Part shown: piece after piece, positions 25,841-33,496 of the stretch | How the letters are laid out: each line of letters begins with the position of its first letter | Numbering within the stretch: the stretch's first letter is position 1 | Source of the DNA: BRH-c25 sp035627615 | GTDB lineage: Bacteria; Bacillota; Clostridia; Lutisporales; Lutisporaceae | Assembly: GCA_035627615.1 (NCBI GenBank) | Contig: DASPLL010000080.1 | Location: 15,547 to 79,546 of the forward strand | Direction: 5' to 3' | Length of the DNA stretch: 64,000 bases | Position numbers and translations under genes: made by a program | The notes under the pieces: model-generated | Seen by the model: only the letters and a program-made list of their open reading frames with translations | Told to the model about the DNA's origin: nothing | Database searches by the model: none

Positions 25841-26498
25841 TGAACTCCACCTCCTTGAGCTTGCAGCTTATTGATATGCCGTCTCCCATTGGAATTATTG
25901 TAGTCTGAAGGCTTTCACAGGAAGATATGAAGCTTAGGAACTTTTTGAGTCTTTTCACAATAGTTATCTTCCTTCTGATAAGCAGGCTCCTCTCGGCTAC
26001 CATACCCCTGAAAAGCACATTATCGCATACGAATAGTCCGCCGGTCCTGAGCTTTCCTATGCTGGCCTTCATGAATTCCATATACTGGCCTTTAGCTGCA
26101 TCTACAAATATCATGTCGAAGCTGCCGGGAACAGTCTTAAGCAGTTCTTCGGCATCCCCTGTCATTATTTTTATATTGTTTTCCATTCCCGCCCGCTTTA
26201 TAAATCCTGCCGCCATGGCTGCCGATTCTTCATTTCTTTCTATTGTTGTGATGGAAAAGCCATCACCGGCACATATCCCCATGTGGATAGCCGAATAGCC
26301 TATTGCCGTACCGACCTCCAGAATGGACTTTATGTTTGCAGACTTTATAAGCACTGCCAATAAACCCGCAATATCCTGAGTTATAATGGGCACATGGTTT
26401 TCTTCAGCGTACTTTTCCATTTCCTTTAGTATTCCGCAGCGGTCAGGTATCATACCAAGCAGAAATCTGTCAATATACTCATGGTTGATGTTTGCCAC
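25833..26498 (-). CDS. trmR: tRNA 5-hydroxyuridine methyltransferase TrmR
   Basis: 221 residues. Class I SAM-dependent O-methyltransferase with ILEVGTAIGYSAIHMG (motif I), TTIERN (motif II), FDMIFVDAAKGQYMEFM and VCDNVLFRGMV. TrmR (YrrM) converts ho5U34 to mo5U34 in tRNAs, widening wobble decoding. The start is GTG 26498 with GAGGTGATAAA upstream. It overlaps trhP by 8 bases, so the two steps of the pathway are coupled. A terminator separates it from mltG. Confidence 0.9.
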   Translation of the reverse strand: MANINHEYIDRFLLGMIPDRCGILKEMEKYAEENHVPIITQDIAGLLAVLIKSANIKSILEVGTAIGYSAIHMGICAGDGFSITTIERNEESAAMAAGFIKRAGMENNIKIMTGDAEELLKTVPGSFDMIFVDAAKGQYMEFMKASIGKLRTGGLFVCDNVLFRGMVAERSLLIRRKITIVKRLKKFLSFISSCESLQTTIIPMGDGISISCKLKEVEFSE

Positions 26499-26517
26499 TT
26501 TATCACCTCATATGTCT

Positions 26518-26548
26518 CAAAAAAATACATGGATCAGGCCATGTATTT
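26518..26548 (-). terminator. Terminator after mltG
   Basis: A perfect 10-bp stem, AAATACATGG (26523-26532) with CCATGTATTT (26539-26548), loop ATCAGG, followed on the minus strand by T residues. Confidence 0.85.
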
Positions 26549-26568
26549 CTGTGACTTTAGTTTTTGAG

Positions 26569-27591
26569 TTATTTCTTCAATTTATTCTGAGCATTAAGAT
26601 GCTCGTTATAGGTTTTTGTAAAAACATGTGAGCCGTCATCCTTTGCCACGAAGTACAGGTAGTCCACGTCTTCAGGATAAAGAGCGGCTTCTATTGCCTT
26701 AAGCCCCGGTGATGCAATAGGTCCCGGAGGCAGGCCTGCATGCTTGTACGTATTGTATGGTGACTCTATTTCCAGATCCTTATATGTCAATACTTCCTTC
26801 TGTTCCTTCAAAAGATACTGAACAGTTGCACAGCTTTGAAGCAGCATGTTCTTTTTCAACCGGTTGTGGAATACCGCTGAAATAGTCTTCCTCTCCGTAT
26901 CCAGCCTGGCTTCCCTCTCAATAATAGATGCAAGGGTAATTATCTGGTCTATTGACATATTGAGCTCTTCAGCCCTATTCCTGTATTCTTCCGTAAATAC
27001 ATCATCAAAACGCGCCAGCAGCTTTTCTATAATGGTCTCAGCCGTTGTGTCCTTATAAATCTCATATGTATCAGGGAACAGATAACCTTCAAGCTTATTT
27101 TCCCTATCCGGTATTTGTCCGATAAACTCATACTGGTATTTGTTGGAACCCAGGGCAGCCTGAATATTCTCAGGACTTACCACCTCCAGACTGCTTATTC
27201 TCTCAACTATCTGGGCCAGATTATAGCCTTCGGGAATGGTAAACTTAATAGTATCTATAAGGGCTTTTCCGGAGACAATGAACTCAACTATTTCCGGTAC
27301 CTCCAGAGAATTGTCTATGCTGTATTTCCCTGCCTTTATCTTGTCTGACTTATTATTAAACTTGCAATATAATTCAAATACAAGGCTATTTTTGATTATA
27401 TCCTTTTCCTTTAATAATTTTGATATTGTCCTGACATTGCTGCCCTTAGGTATAACTATTTCTATGGCAGCACCTTCCTGCTCACTGACGGCACCCAGAC
27501 CGGAGTTGTAGTAGAAATATGAAGCAGCCATTGATAATAATAAACAAAAAAATAAGAATCTGAATATGTTAAATTTTATTTTGACCCTCAT
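26569..27591 (-). CDS. mltG: Endolytic murein transglycosylase MltG
   Basis: 340 residues. A membrane anchor (about 10-28) is followed by a LysM-like region and the YceG catalytic domain. The catalytic Glu is in ITLASIIEREARLD; the family signatures EGYLFPDTYEI and GLPPGPIASPGLKAIEAAL are present. It cuts nascent glycan strands and probably ends their synthesis. ATG 27591 is preferred because GAAGTG lies before it; ATG 27609 has no site. Confidence 0.94.
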   Translation of the reverse strand: MRVKIKFNIFRFLFFCLLLSMAASYFYYNSGLGAVSEQEGAAIEIVIPKGSNVRTISKLLKEKDIIKNSLVFELYCKFNNKSDKIKAGKYSIDNSLEVPEIVEFIVSGKALIDTIKFTIPEGYNLAQIVERISSLEVVSPENIQAALGSNKYQYEFIGQIPDRENKLEGYLFPDTYEIYKDTTAETIIEKLLARFDDVFTEEYRNRAEELNMSIDQIITLASIIEREARLDTERKTISAVFHNRLKKNMLLQSCATVQYLLKEQKEVLTYKDLEIESPYNTYKHAGLPPGPIASPGLKAIEAALYPEDVDYLYFVAKDDGSHVFTKTYNEHLNAQNKLKK

Positions 27592-27673
27592 GCAAAACAC
27601 TTCTTTCATATATTAAATGCTGAATTCAAAGAAATTGCTTTCAAACTTTTACAATATATATATCCTGAAAAAA

Positions 27674-27706
27674 CAATGTAAAATGTTTAATGCGAAACAT
27701 ATAATA
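27674..27706. repeat. Copy of the dispersed hairpin-family sequence upstream of mltG
   Basis: 33 bases that match 55518-55550 at 27 positions (shared blocks ATGTAA, ATGTTTA, CATATA), and more loosely the inverted left arm at 8424-8453. It lies about 85 bases before mltG. No ORF. Confidence 0.45.
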
Positions 27707-27749
27707 TAATTTATTATATAATGTGCGGCAGCTTTTGACAAGGCACAAG

Positions 27750-27780
27750 AAAAAGCTATGTCTTATATAAAACATAGCTT
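27750..27780 (-). terminator. Second stem-loop downstream of typA
   Basis: AAGCTATG (27753-27760) pairs with CATAGCTT (27773-27780), with T residues after it on the minus strand. It may be the actual end of the typA transcript beyond the repeat element. Confidence 0.6.
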
Positions 27781-27781
27781 C

Positions 27782-27859
27782 AGTCGCTAGTCACCGGTCA
27801 CCAGTCTCTAGATGCAACCAAGTTCCATAGCCCTATTCTAAATCTAGCGACTAGTGACT
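27782..27859. repeat. Heptamer-armed inverted repeat element (element E3, AGTCACT type)
   Basis: The left arm has four 7-bp units: AGTCGCT, AGTCACC, GGTCACC, AGTCTCT (27782-27809). The right arm, in inverted form, has AGTCACT and AGTCGCT (27846-27859). The 36-base centre is unlike the other two AGTCACT elements. It sits between two stem-loops downstream of typA. Confidence 0.75.
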
Positions 27860-27860
27860 G

Positions 27861-27885
27861 AAAAATGCGACAGTGTCGCGTTTTT
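27861..27885 (-). terminator. Terminator directly after typA
   Basis: AAAAATGCGAC (27861-27871) pairs with GTCGCGTTTTT (27875-27885), 3-base loop, one T-G wobble. The related hairpin at 30791-30817 also abuts an AGTCACT element. Confidence 0.7.
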
Positions 27886-27886
27886 C

Positions 27887-29710
27887 TTATTTGTTCCTGC
27901 TGGCTTTTGCCCTTAAGCTGCTGTCCAGAATCCTCTTACGAAGCCTTATTGATTCCGGTGTTATCTCAACTAATTCATCTGCCGCTATGAATTCCAGGCA
28001 CTCCTCAAGGCTCATTTCTTTATACGGGGTGAGTCTCAGTGCTTCGTCCGAGCCTGATGCCCTCATATTTGACACATGCTTTTTCTTGCATACATTGACT
28101 TCAATATCATCTGACTTTGCATTCTCTCCCACTATCATGCCCTCATATACCTGCACTCCGGGGCCGATGAACAGTTCGCCTCTCTCCTGTGCATTGAACA
28201 ATCCGTAAGTAGTAGTCTCACCGCTTTCAAAGGCAACAAGAGAACCTCTCGATCTTTCCGGAACTTCTCCCTTGAACTCCTCGTAACCGTGGAAAATGTG
28301 ATGCATGATGCCATTGCCCTTTGTGTCGGTCATAAACTGTGATCTATACCCTATGAGACCTCTTGCAGGTATTTTGAACTCAAGCCTCAGATAACCGTCG
28401 CTGTTGTTGCTCATATTCATCATTTCAGCTTTTCTTGGTCCCAGTCTGTCCATTACAACTCCCATGAAGTCTTCAGGCACATCGATTATCAGGTGCTCCA
28501 TAGGTTCATGGGTCACTCCGTTTATTTCCTTCATTATTACAGTCGGCTTTGATACCTGGAACTCGTACCCCTGCCTTCTCATTGTCTCTATAAGTATTGA
28601 AAGGTGCAGCTCCCCCCTGCCTGCTACATCAAAGGTATCCGGAGAATCCGTCTCTGTCAGCCTCATAGCTACATTAGTCTCAAGCTCCTTGAAAAGTCTT
28701 GCTCTCAAGTGTCTTGATGTGACATAATCACCTTCGCGTCCTGCGAAGGGACTGTTGTTTACAGAGAAGGTCATTGATATTGTCGGCTCCTCAATATTAA
28801 CAAAGGGTATTGCTTCAGGATTATCTGTATCACAGATGGTTTCCCCGATATTTATATCTTCAATACCTGAAACGGCCACAATATCACCAAGTGATGCCTC
28901 TTCCACCTCTGCTCTTTTCAACCCCATGAAGCTGTATACTCTTCCAAGCCTGACGCTTTGAAAGGTACCATCTCTTCTGCAAAGGACAGCGCTCTGCCCG
29001 TATCTGATTTTCCCCCTTGACACCTTGCCTATTGCAATCCTGCCTACATAATCGTCATATTCTATAGTCGTGACAAGCATCTGCAGGGACTCGTCCTGAT
29101 AACCCTTCGGCGGTTCCACATAAGCTACGATAGTATCAAAAAGCGGCTTCAGGTCCTGGGACTCATCTTCAAGCTTCAACTTCGCCACACCCTGCTTAGC
29201 CGATACATATATCACGGGGAATTCCAACTGATGATCATCCGCGCCAAGCTCAATAAACAAATCTATTATTTCATCAATGACTTCCTCAATCCTTGAATCA
29301 GGCCTGTCTATCTTGTTAATTACCACAATAGGCTTCAAATGAAGCTCCAGAGCTTTTTTAAGGACGAAACGGGTCTGCGGCATGGGGCCTTCGGCTGCGT
29401 CAACGATGAGCAGCACGCTATCCACCATTTTCAGGACTCTTTCCACTTCACCGCCAAAATCTGCATGTCCCGGGGTGTCTATTATATTTATTTTGATACC
29501 GTTATATAATACAGCAGTATTTTTAGCGAGTATTGTAATACCCCGCTCTCTTTCCAGGTCATTGGAATCCATGACCCTCTCCATGATGTTCTCATTGCTC
29601 CTGAAGGTTCCGCTCTGCCTTAAGAGCCCATCCACCAGAGTGGTCTTTCCGTGGTCTACGTGCGCAATTATTGCAACATTTCTTATATCTTTTCTGATTG
29701 TCTTTTCCAT
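27887..29710 (-). CDS. typA: Translational GTPase TypA/BipA
   Basis: 607 residues, the standard length. G1 AHVDHGKTTL, switch region RGITILAKN, G3 DTPGHADFGGE, G4 NKIDRPDSR and G5 SAKQG. EF-G-like domains II, III and V follow (GRGELHLSILIETMRRQGYE), then the TypA C-terminal domain. It binds ribosomes and is needed under stress or low temperature in other bacteria. ATG 29710 follows TTGGAGTAGATAAA. Its promoter at 29771-29799 overlaps an inverted repeat. Confidence 0.96.
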   Translation of the reverse strand: MEKTIRKDIRNVAIIAHVDHGKTTLVDGLLRQSGTFRSNENIMERVMDSNDLERERGITILAKNTAVLYNGIKINIIDTPGHADFGGEVERVLKMVDSVLLIVDAAEGPMPQTRFVLKKALELHLKPIVVINKIDRPDSRIEEVIDEIIDLFIELGADDHQLEFPVIYVSAKQGVAKLKLEDESQDLKPLFDTIVAYVEPPKGYQDESLQMLVTTIEYDDYVGRIAIGKVSRGKIRYGQSAVLCRRDGTFQSVRLGRVYSFMGLKRAEVEEASLGDIVAVSGIEDINIGETICDTDNPEAIPFVNIEEPTISMTFSVNNSPFAGREGDYVTSRHLRARLFKELETNVAMRLTETDSPDTFDVAGRGELHLSILIETMRRQGYEFQVSKPTVIMKEINGVTHEPMEHLIIDVPEDFMGVVMDRLGPRKAEMMNMSNNSDGYLRLEFKIPARGLIGYRSQFMTDTKGNGIMHHIFHGYEEFKGEVPERSRGSLVAFESGETTTYGLFNAQERGELFIGPGVQVYEGMIVGENAKSDDIEVNVCKKKHVSNMRASGSDEALRLTPYKEMSLEECLEFIAADELVEITPESIRLRKRILDSSLRAKASRNK

Positions 29711-29770
29711 TTTATCTACTCCAATACACGAATTAAGGTGTGATACACTTCGGTAATTCACACCTAAACA

Positions 29771-29812
29771 ATTATACGCTAATATTTATTTTTCTACAAT
29801 ATTTTTATTAGC
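29771..29812 (-). promoter_or_regulatory. typA promoter overlapped by an inverted repeat
   Basis: TTGTAG (29794-29799), 17 bases, TATAAT (29771-29776) on the minus strand. GCTAATA (29778-29784) and TATTAGC (29806-29812) form an inverted repeat spanning the spacer and -35. It could be an operator. No known regulator site is recognised. Confidence 0.5.
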
Positions 29813-29850
29813 ATACTATATATTTCTCAAAAACATTCTACATTACAAAT

Positions 29851-30771
29851 TCAATATAATATATTTAAAGCCTTAGGCAGGATCTCAAATTCCGCGTCGT
29901 CACTTCCGGGTATTTCACCATCCACTTCAATAAGCCCTTTTCCCCCGCTTTTGACCTTTACCTTGCTGCCCCTATAAGACCATACCTTTGGATGATTCAG
30001 ATGCGTTCCATCATATATCATCGGCATGCTCTTCATGCGGTCCGGCTTGCTCAGGTCCCCCAGAATAACAATATCAAAGACTCCGTCATCGATCAAAGCT
30101 TCAGGCGCTACTTTCATTCCACCTCCGAAATACTTCCCATTGGCGATAATGACACTATTCAATCTTTTCTTCAGTATGGGCTCATCATCTATAATCAATT
30201 CAAAATCCTTATTCTTGTACAACAGTATAGTGCTGATTGCACCAATCGCAAAGGACATAAAGCCCTTCAAAAGCTTTGAATTTTTATTCACCCTGTTTGC
30301 TGCCTCAGCACCCATACCTATGTCTGCAACATTCATAAAATATCTGGTAACCGTTGCTCCTGATGAGCTTGTAAAACTGACCCGTCCTACATCTATCTGC
30401 CTGGTCCGCCTTCTTTCCAGAACTGCCAGCATATCTTCCATTCCTTTTTTTATCCCAAGGGTCTTTATGAAGTCACAGCCTGTCCCTCTGGAGAATACAA
30501 CCAGTACAGAATCCTCAGACACAGGCCGCCCTTCCTCAAAGAATCCATTTACCACTTCATTCATTGTCCCATCCCCACCTACGGACATTATCGTCCTGTA
30601 GCCTGCTTTCAGGGCTTGCGCTGCAAGCTGGGACGCATGTCCCGGATACTCTGTCAAGGCTGCTTCATATTCATAGCCGGAAGCCCGCAGTATTCTGTCA
30701 AATTGAGGCCATTCCTTTGCAGTTGATTTATTAGCCGATACCGGATTCACTACAACGAACATTTTCTCCAT
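29851..30771 (-). CDS. Diacylglycerol kinase family lipid kinase (YegS/BmrU type)
   Basis: 306 residues. The NADK/DAGK fold is shown by FVVVNPVSANKSTAKEWPQF at the start, the nucleotide motif MSVGGDGTMNEVVNGF, SRGTGCDFIKTLGI and the C-terminal IEVDGEIPGSDDAEFEILPKAL. These enzymes phosphorylate diacylglycerol or related lipids in membrane lipid turnover. ATG 30771 follows GGGGGTGACGCAATT. Its leader region holds a hairpin and an AGTCACT element. Confidence 0.88.
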   Translation of the reverse strand: MEKMFVVVNPVSANKSTAKEWPQFDRILRASGYEYEAALTEYPGHASQLAAQALKAGYRTIMSVGGDGTMNEVVNGFFEEGRPVSEDSVLVVFSRGTGCDFIKTLGIKKGMEDMLAVLERRRTRQIDVGRVSFTSSSGATVTRYFMNVADIGMGAEAANRVNKNSKLLKGFMSFAIGAISTILLYKNKDFELIIDDEPILKKRLNSVIIANGKYFGGGMKVAPEALIDDGVFDIVILGDLSKPDRMKSMPMIYDGTHLNHPKVWSYRGSKVKVKSGGKGLIEVDGEIPGSDDAEFEILPKALNILY

Positions 30772-30790
30772 AATTGCGTCACCCCCTGTA

Positions 30791-30817
30791 GCAAAATGCG
30801 ACACAGTCGCATTTTGC
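30791..30817. terminator. 12-bp stem-loop between rnj and the lipid kinase gene
   Basis: GCAAAATGCGAC (30791-30802), loop ACA, GTCGCATTTTGC (30806-30817). There is no T tract, so termination is uncertain. It directly abuts element E4 and resembles the typA terminator beside element E3, so it may belong to the repeat unit. Confidence 0.45.
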
Positions 30818-30936
30818 AGTCACTAGTCGCTAGATTCTAGTCACTAGATTAGGGTTGAGCTTCGAAGACTGGGCTAAGCTTATACCCATAAGGAATACCA
30901 AGGAATCTAGAGACTAATGACCAGTGACTAGTGACT
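30818..30936. repeat. Heptamer-armed inverted repeat element (element E4, AGTCACT type)
   Basis: 119 bp. The left arm has AGTCACT, AGTCGCT, AGATTCT, AGTCACT (30818-30845). The right arm in plus-strand order has AGAGACT, AATGACC, AGTGACT, AGTGACT (30909-30936). The core has GCTTCGAAGAC and ATAAGGAATACCAAGGAAT. In reverse complement nearly the whole element aligns with 57839-57950. Confidence 0.85.
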
Positions 30937-30966
30937 AAAAACTCATGTTTTTTGTAAGAAGCATTA

Positions 30967-32634
30967 TTATATTTCCATTATTATCGGGAGAATCATCGGA
31001 TTTCTCTTTGTCTTTTCATATATGAACTCCCTGAGGCTGTCCTTTACCTGTGATTTTATGGTGCCCCATTCTGTTATCTGCTTCTCCTCGCATTTTGCCA
31101 GAGCATCCTTTATGACATTCTTGGCATCCTCCATAAGGTCCTCAGACTCCCTGACATATACAAAACCTCTTGATATTATATCCGGACCTGCCACTACCTG
31201 CCCGTTTTCCTTGCTTATAGTGACAACAACCACAATAAGTCCATCCTGTGAAAGATGTTTCCTGTCCCTGAGAACGATATTCCCTACATCACCCACTCCA
31301 AGCCCATCCACAAGCACCTTCCCCGCAACTACGGTTCCGGCTACCCGGCCTGAATCTCTGTTAAACTCCAATACGTTTCCTATATCTGCAACAAATATAT
31401 TTTCCTTATCCACACCCATCTTCTCTGCCAGTTGCGCGTGCTGCTTAAGGTGTCTGTACTCCCCGTGAACAGGCACGAAGAACTTTGGTTTTACAAGAGC
31501 CTGCAGAAGCTTCAGTTCCTCCTGGTATGCATGACCGGATACATGGATGTCTGCAAGAGACTCATATATGACATCAGCACCCTTTTTGAAGAGCTGATTT
31601 ATTACACGGGATACAAGCTTTTCATTACCAGGTATCGGTGTCGCTGAAATCACGACCCTGTCTCCAGGAATTATGGATACCTTCCGATGCTCAGAGGTAG
31701 ACATCCTGGCTAAAGCCGATAAAGGCTCTCCCTGGCTGCCCGTTGTAAGTATCATTATTCTTTCATTAGGATATTTTTCTATATGCTCAACATCTATCAT
31801 GACTCCCTCAGGCATAGTAATATAACCCAGATCGCTTGCTACGCCTATGACGTTCACCATGCTCCTGCCGACTACCGCAACCTTCCTGTTGAACATTACC
31901 GCAGCGTTTATTGCCTGCTGTATCCTGTGGATGTTTGAAGCAAAGGTGGCAAGTATGACCCTGCCGCTTGCATTCCTGAAAAGCTCTATAAATGTAGTCC
32001 CTACAGTACTTTCAGACATTGTATAGCCCGGCCTTTCAACATTGGTGCTGTCAGCCATCAGAACCAGCACACCCTGCTTGCCAAGCTCTGCAAACCTGTG
32101 CAGATCCATCAGCTCACCATCGATAGGCTGGTAATCGATTTTGAAATCTCCCGAGTGGACTACTATGCCCACAGGAGTATGAATTGCCAAAGCAACAGAA
32201 TCGGCTATGCTATGGCTGGTCTTTATGAACTCTGCTTCAATCTCTCCGATTTTCACAGTATCCTTGGGCTTTATTATCTTCAGCTCTACTGTCTGCAGCA
32301 GGCCGAATTCACGGAGCTTATTCTCCACAAGCCCCAGGGTCAGCTTTGTTCCATATACCGGAACATTGATCTGTGGAAGTATGTACGGCAGAGCTCCAAT
32401 GTGGTCCTCATGACCGTGAGTCAGCAGTATAGCCTTGACCTTCTCCTTATTTTTCACCAGATATGTAACGTCCGGTATTACCAGGTCTATTCCGAGCATT
32501 TCTTCATCAGGGAATGCCAGGCCGCAGTCTATAACTACTATGGTATCCTTGTACTCGATTGCTGTCATGTTTTTTCCGATCTCATGCAGCCCTCCGAGTG
32601 GTATCAGTTTTAATTTTGCCTTACTTTTTGACAC
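30967..32634 (-). CDS. rnj: Ribonuclease J
   Basis: 555 residues. Metallo-beta-lactamase domain with the metal motif LLTHGHEDHIGALPYI, HSIADSVALAIHTPVG, a beta-CASP domain (ADSTNVERPGYTMSES, TTGSQGEPLSALARM) and a C-terminal domain. It is the 5'-3' exonuclease and endonuclease of mRNA decay and rRNA maturation in Firmicutes. Start GTG 32634. A single RNase J is seen in the window; whether it is J1 or J2 cannot be told from the sequence. Confidence 0.95.
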   Translation of the reverse strand: MSKSKAKLKLIPLGGLHEIGKNMTAIEYKDTIVVIDCGLAFPDEEMLGIDLVIPDVTYLVKNKEKVKAILLTHGHEDHIGALPYILPQINVPVYGTKLTLGLVENKLREFGLLQTVELKIIKPKDTVKIGEIEAEFIKTSHSIADSVALAIHTPVGIVVHSGDFKIDYQPIDGELMDLHRFAELGKQGVLVLMADSTNVERPGYTMSESTVGTTFIELFRNASGRVILATFASNIHRIQQAINAAVMFNRKVAVVGRSMVNVIGVASDLGYITMPEGVMIDVEHIEKYPNERIMILTTGSQGEPLSALARMSTSEHRKVSIIPGDRVVISATPIPGNEKLVSRVINQLFKKGADVIYESLADIHVSGHAYQEELKLLQALVKPKFFVPVHGEYRHLKQHAQLAEKMGVDKENIFVADIGNVLEFNRDSGRVAGTVVAGKVLVDGLGVGDVGNIVLRDRKHLSQDGLIVVVVTISKENGQVVAGPDIISRGFVYVRESEDLMEDAKNVIKDALAKCEEKQITEWGTIKSQVKDSLREFIYEKTKRNPMILPIIMEI

Positions 32635-32683
32635 TTTCTATATCAGTCCTTTCAATTATTATCCGATCCCGATCAATAGAATT

Positions 32684-32712
32684 ATTATACTTTATTTTGT
32701 TGTTTATGAAAA
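32684..32712 (-). promoter_or_regulatory. Candidate rnj promoter
   Basis: TTTTCA (32707-32712), 17 bases, TATAAT (32684-32689) on the minus strand, in the 205-base gap between fur and rnj. Confidence 0.45.
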
Positions 32713-32804
32713 GTAAGAAATGGACTCTTCTTATCATAGCTCTCTTTATTCTATTATTCGTCAATTCCGGATGTTTTAATCTCCCGCTTCTTTCGTTTAC
32801 ATTT

Positions 32805-32834
32805 AAAAAGGTATTGCATATTCTATGCAATACC
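32805..32834 (-). terminator. Terminator after the feoAB-fur operon
   Basis: An 11-bp stem, GGTATTGCATA (32810-32820) with TATGCAATACC (32824-32834), 3-base loop, then five T on the minus strand. Confidence 0.88.
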
Positions 32835-32839
32835 GTAAA

Positions 32840-33286
32840 TTACTTCCTACACTTTTCACAGTAACCGAAAAATTTTACGTTATGATTATTAATTTTAAAA
32901 TTGTATTTTTTCTCTATACCGGCTTCAAGCTGCTCAAGCAGATCCTCTTCGACCTCGATCACCGTATTGCAGCCGACACAGATAAGATGATGGTGCTGGT
33001 GATCCTCATTATGGTGGTTAAGCTCATATCTGCTTCTTCCGTCATCAAAATTATGCTTGTATACAAGCCCAACTTCGTCAAACATCTGCATCGTCCTGTA
33101 CACAGTAGCCAAACCTATGTCGGGACACTTGTTCTTAACCAGCTCATAAATTTCTTCAGCACTCAAGTGCCTCCCCTCGGTCTCCAATATGATATCGAGT
33201 ATAGACCTTCTCTGGGGAGTCAATTTATATCCTTTCTCCTTAAGCTTTTGCCTCAAATACTCGAATTCTCGCATCAAAGCATCCAT
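32840..33286 (-). CDS. fur: Fur family transcriptional regulator
   Basis: 148 residues. Winged helix (YKLTPQRRSILDIILETEGR, then DIGLATVYRTMQMFDEVGLV) and a dimerisation/metal domain with NHHNEDHQHHHLICVGC and a C-terminal CEKC. The zinc cysteine pairs and metal histidines of Fur are present. It is the last gene of the feo operon, and two Fur-box sequences lie at the feoA promoter, so feedback control by iron is likely. Fur rather than PerR or Zur is inferred from the operon. Confidence 0.9.
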   Translation of the reverse strand: MDALMREFEYLRQKLKEKGYKLTPQRRSILDIILETEGRHLSAEEIYELVKNKCPDIGLATVYRTMQMFDEVGLVYKHNFDDGRSRYELNHHNEDHQHHHLICVGCNTVIEVEEDLLEQLEAGIEKKYNFKINNHNVKFFGYCEKCRK

Positions 33287-33343
33287 CTTCCTTCATTTAT
33301 ACTCATTACCATATTATTATCATTTACACATTTTGTCAACTAG

Positions 33344-33496
33344 TTATTTTTTTTTAGCTTCAGCAGAACACTTAAGACAATTACCAGTACAAGACATGCT
33401 GCACTGCACAACAGCTCCGCATCTTGGGCATTTTCCCTTTTCCTTCAATATATATCCGCATCTGCTGCATTTCAAAGTTTGTTTTATAACAGCCAT
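33344..33496 (-). CDS. Small cysteine-rich zinc-ribbon protein of the feo operon
   Basis: 50 residues: MAVIKQTLKCSRCGYILKEK, then CPRC, two single cysteines and CLKC, nine cysteines in all. The start at 33496 follows GGGGGTATAGTAGC and overlaps the feoB stop by 13 bases, which supports it as a real coupled gene. There is no membrane segment, so it is not the FeoB-associated Cys-rich membrane protein. A metal-binding partner or regulator of FeoB is possible. Confidence 0.65.
   Translation of the reverse strand: MAVIKQTLKCSRCGYILKEKGKCPRCGAVVQCSMSCTGNCLKCSAEAKKK

Noticed and set aside
27782..27859. Heptamer elements as conventional insertion sequences
   Set aside because: They are only about 80-210 bp, with no transposase and no clear target-site duplication visible. 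A non-autonomous element remains possible.
32621..32830. 69-codon minus-strand ORF between rnj and fur
   Set aside because: It overlaps the fur terminator and the rnj promoter and ribosome binding region, has no ribosome binding site, and its composition is not protein-like.
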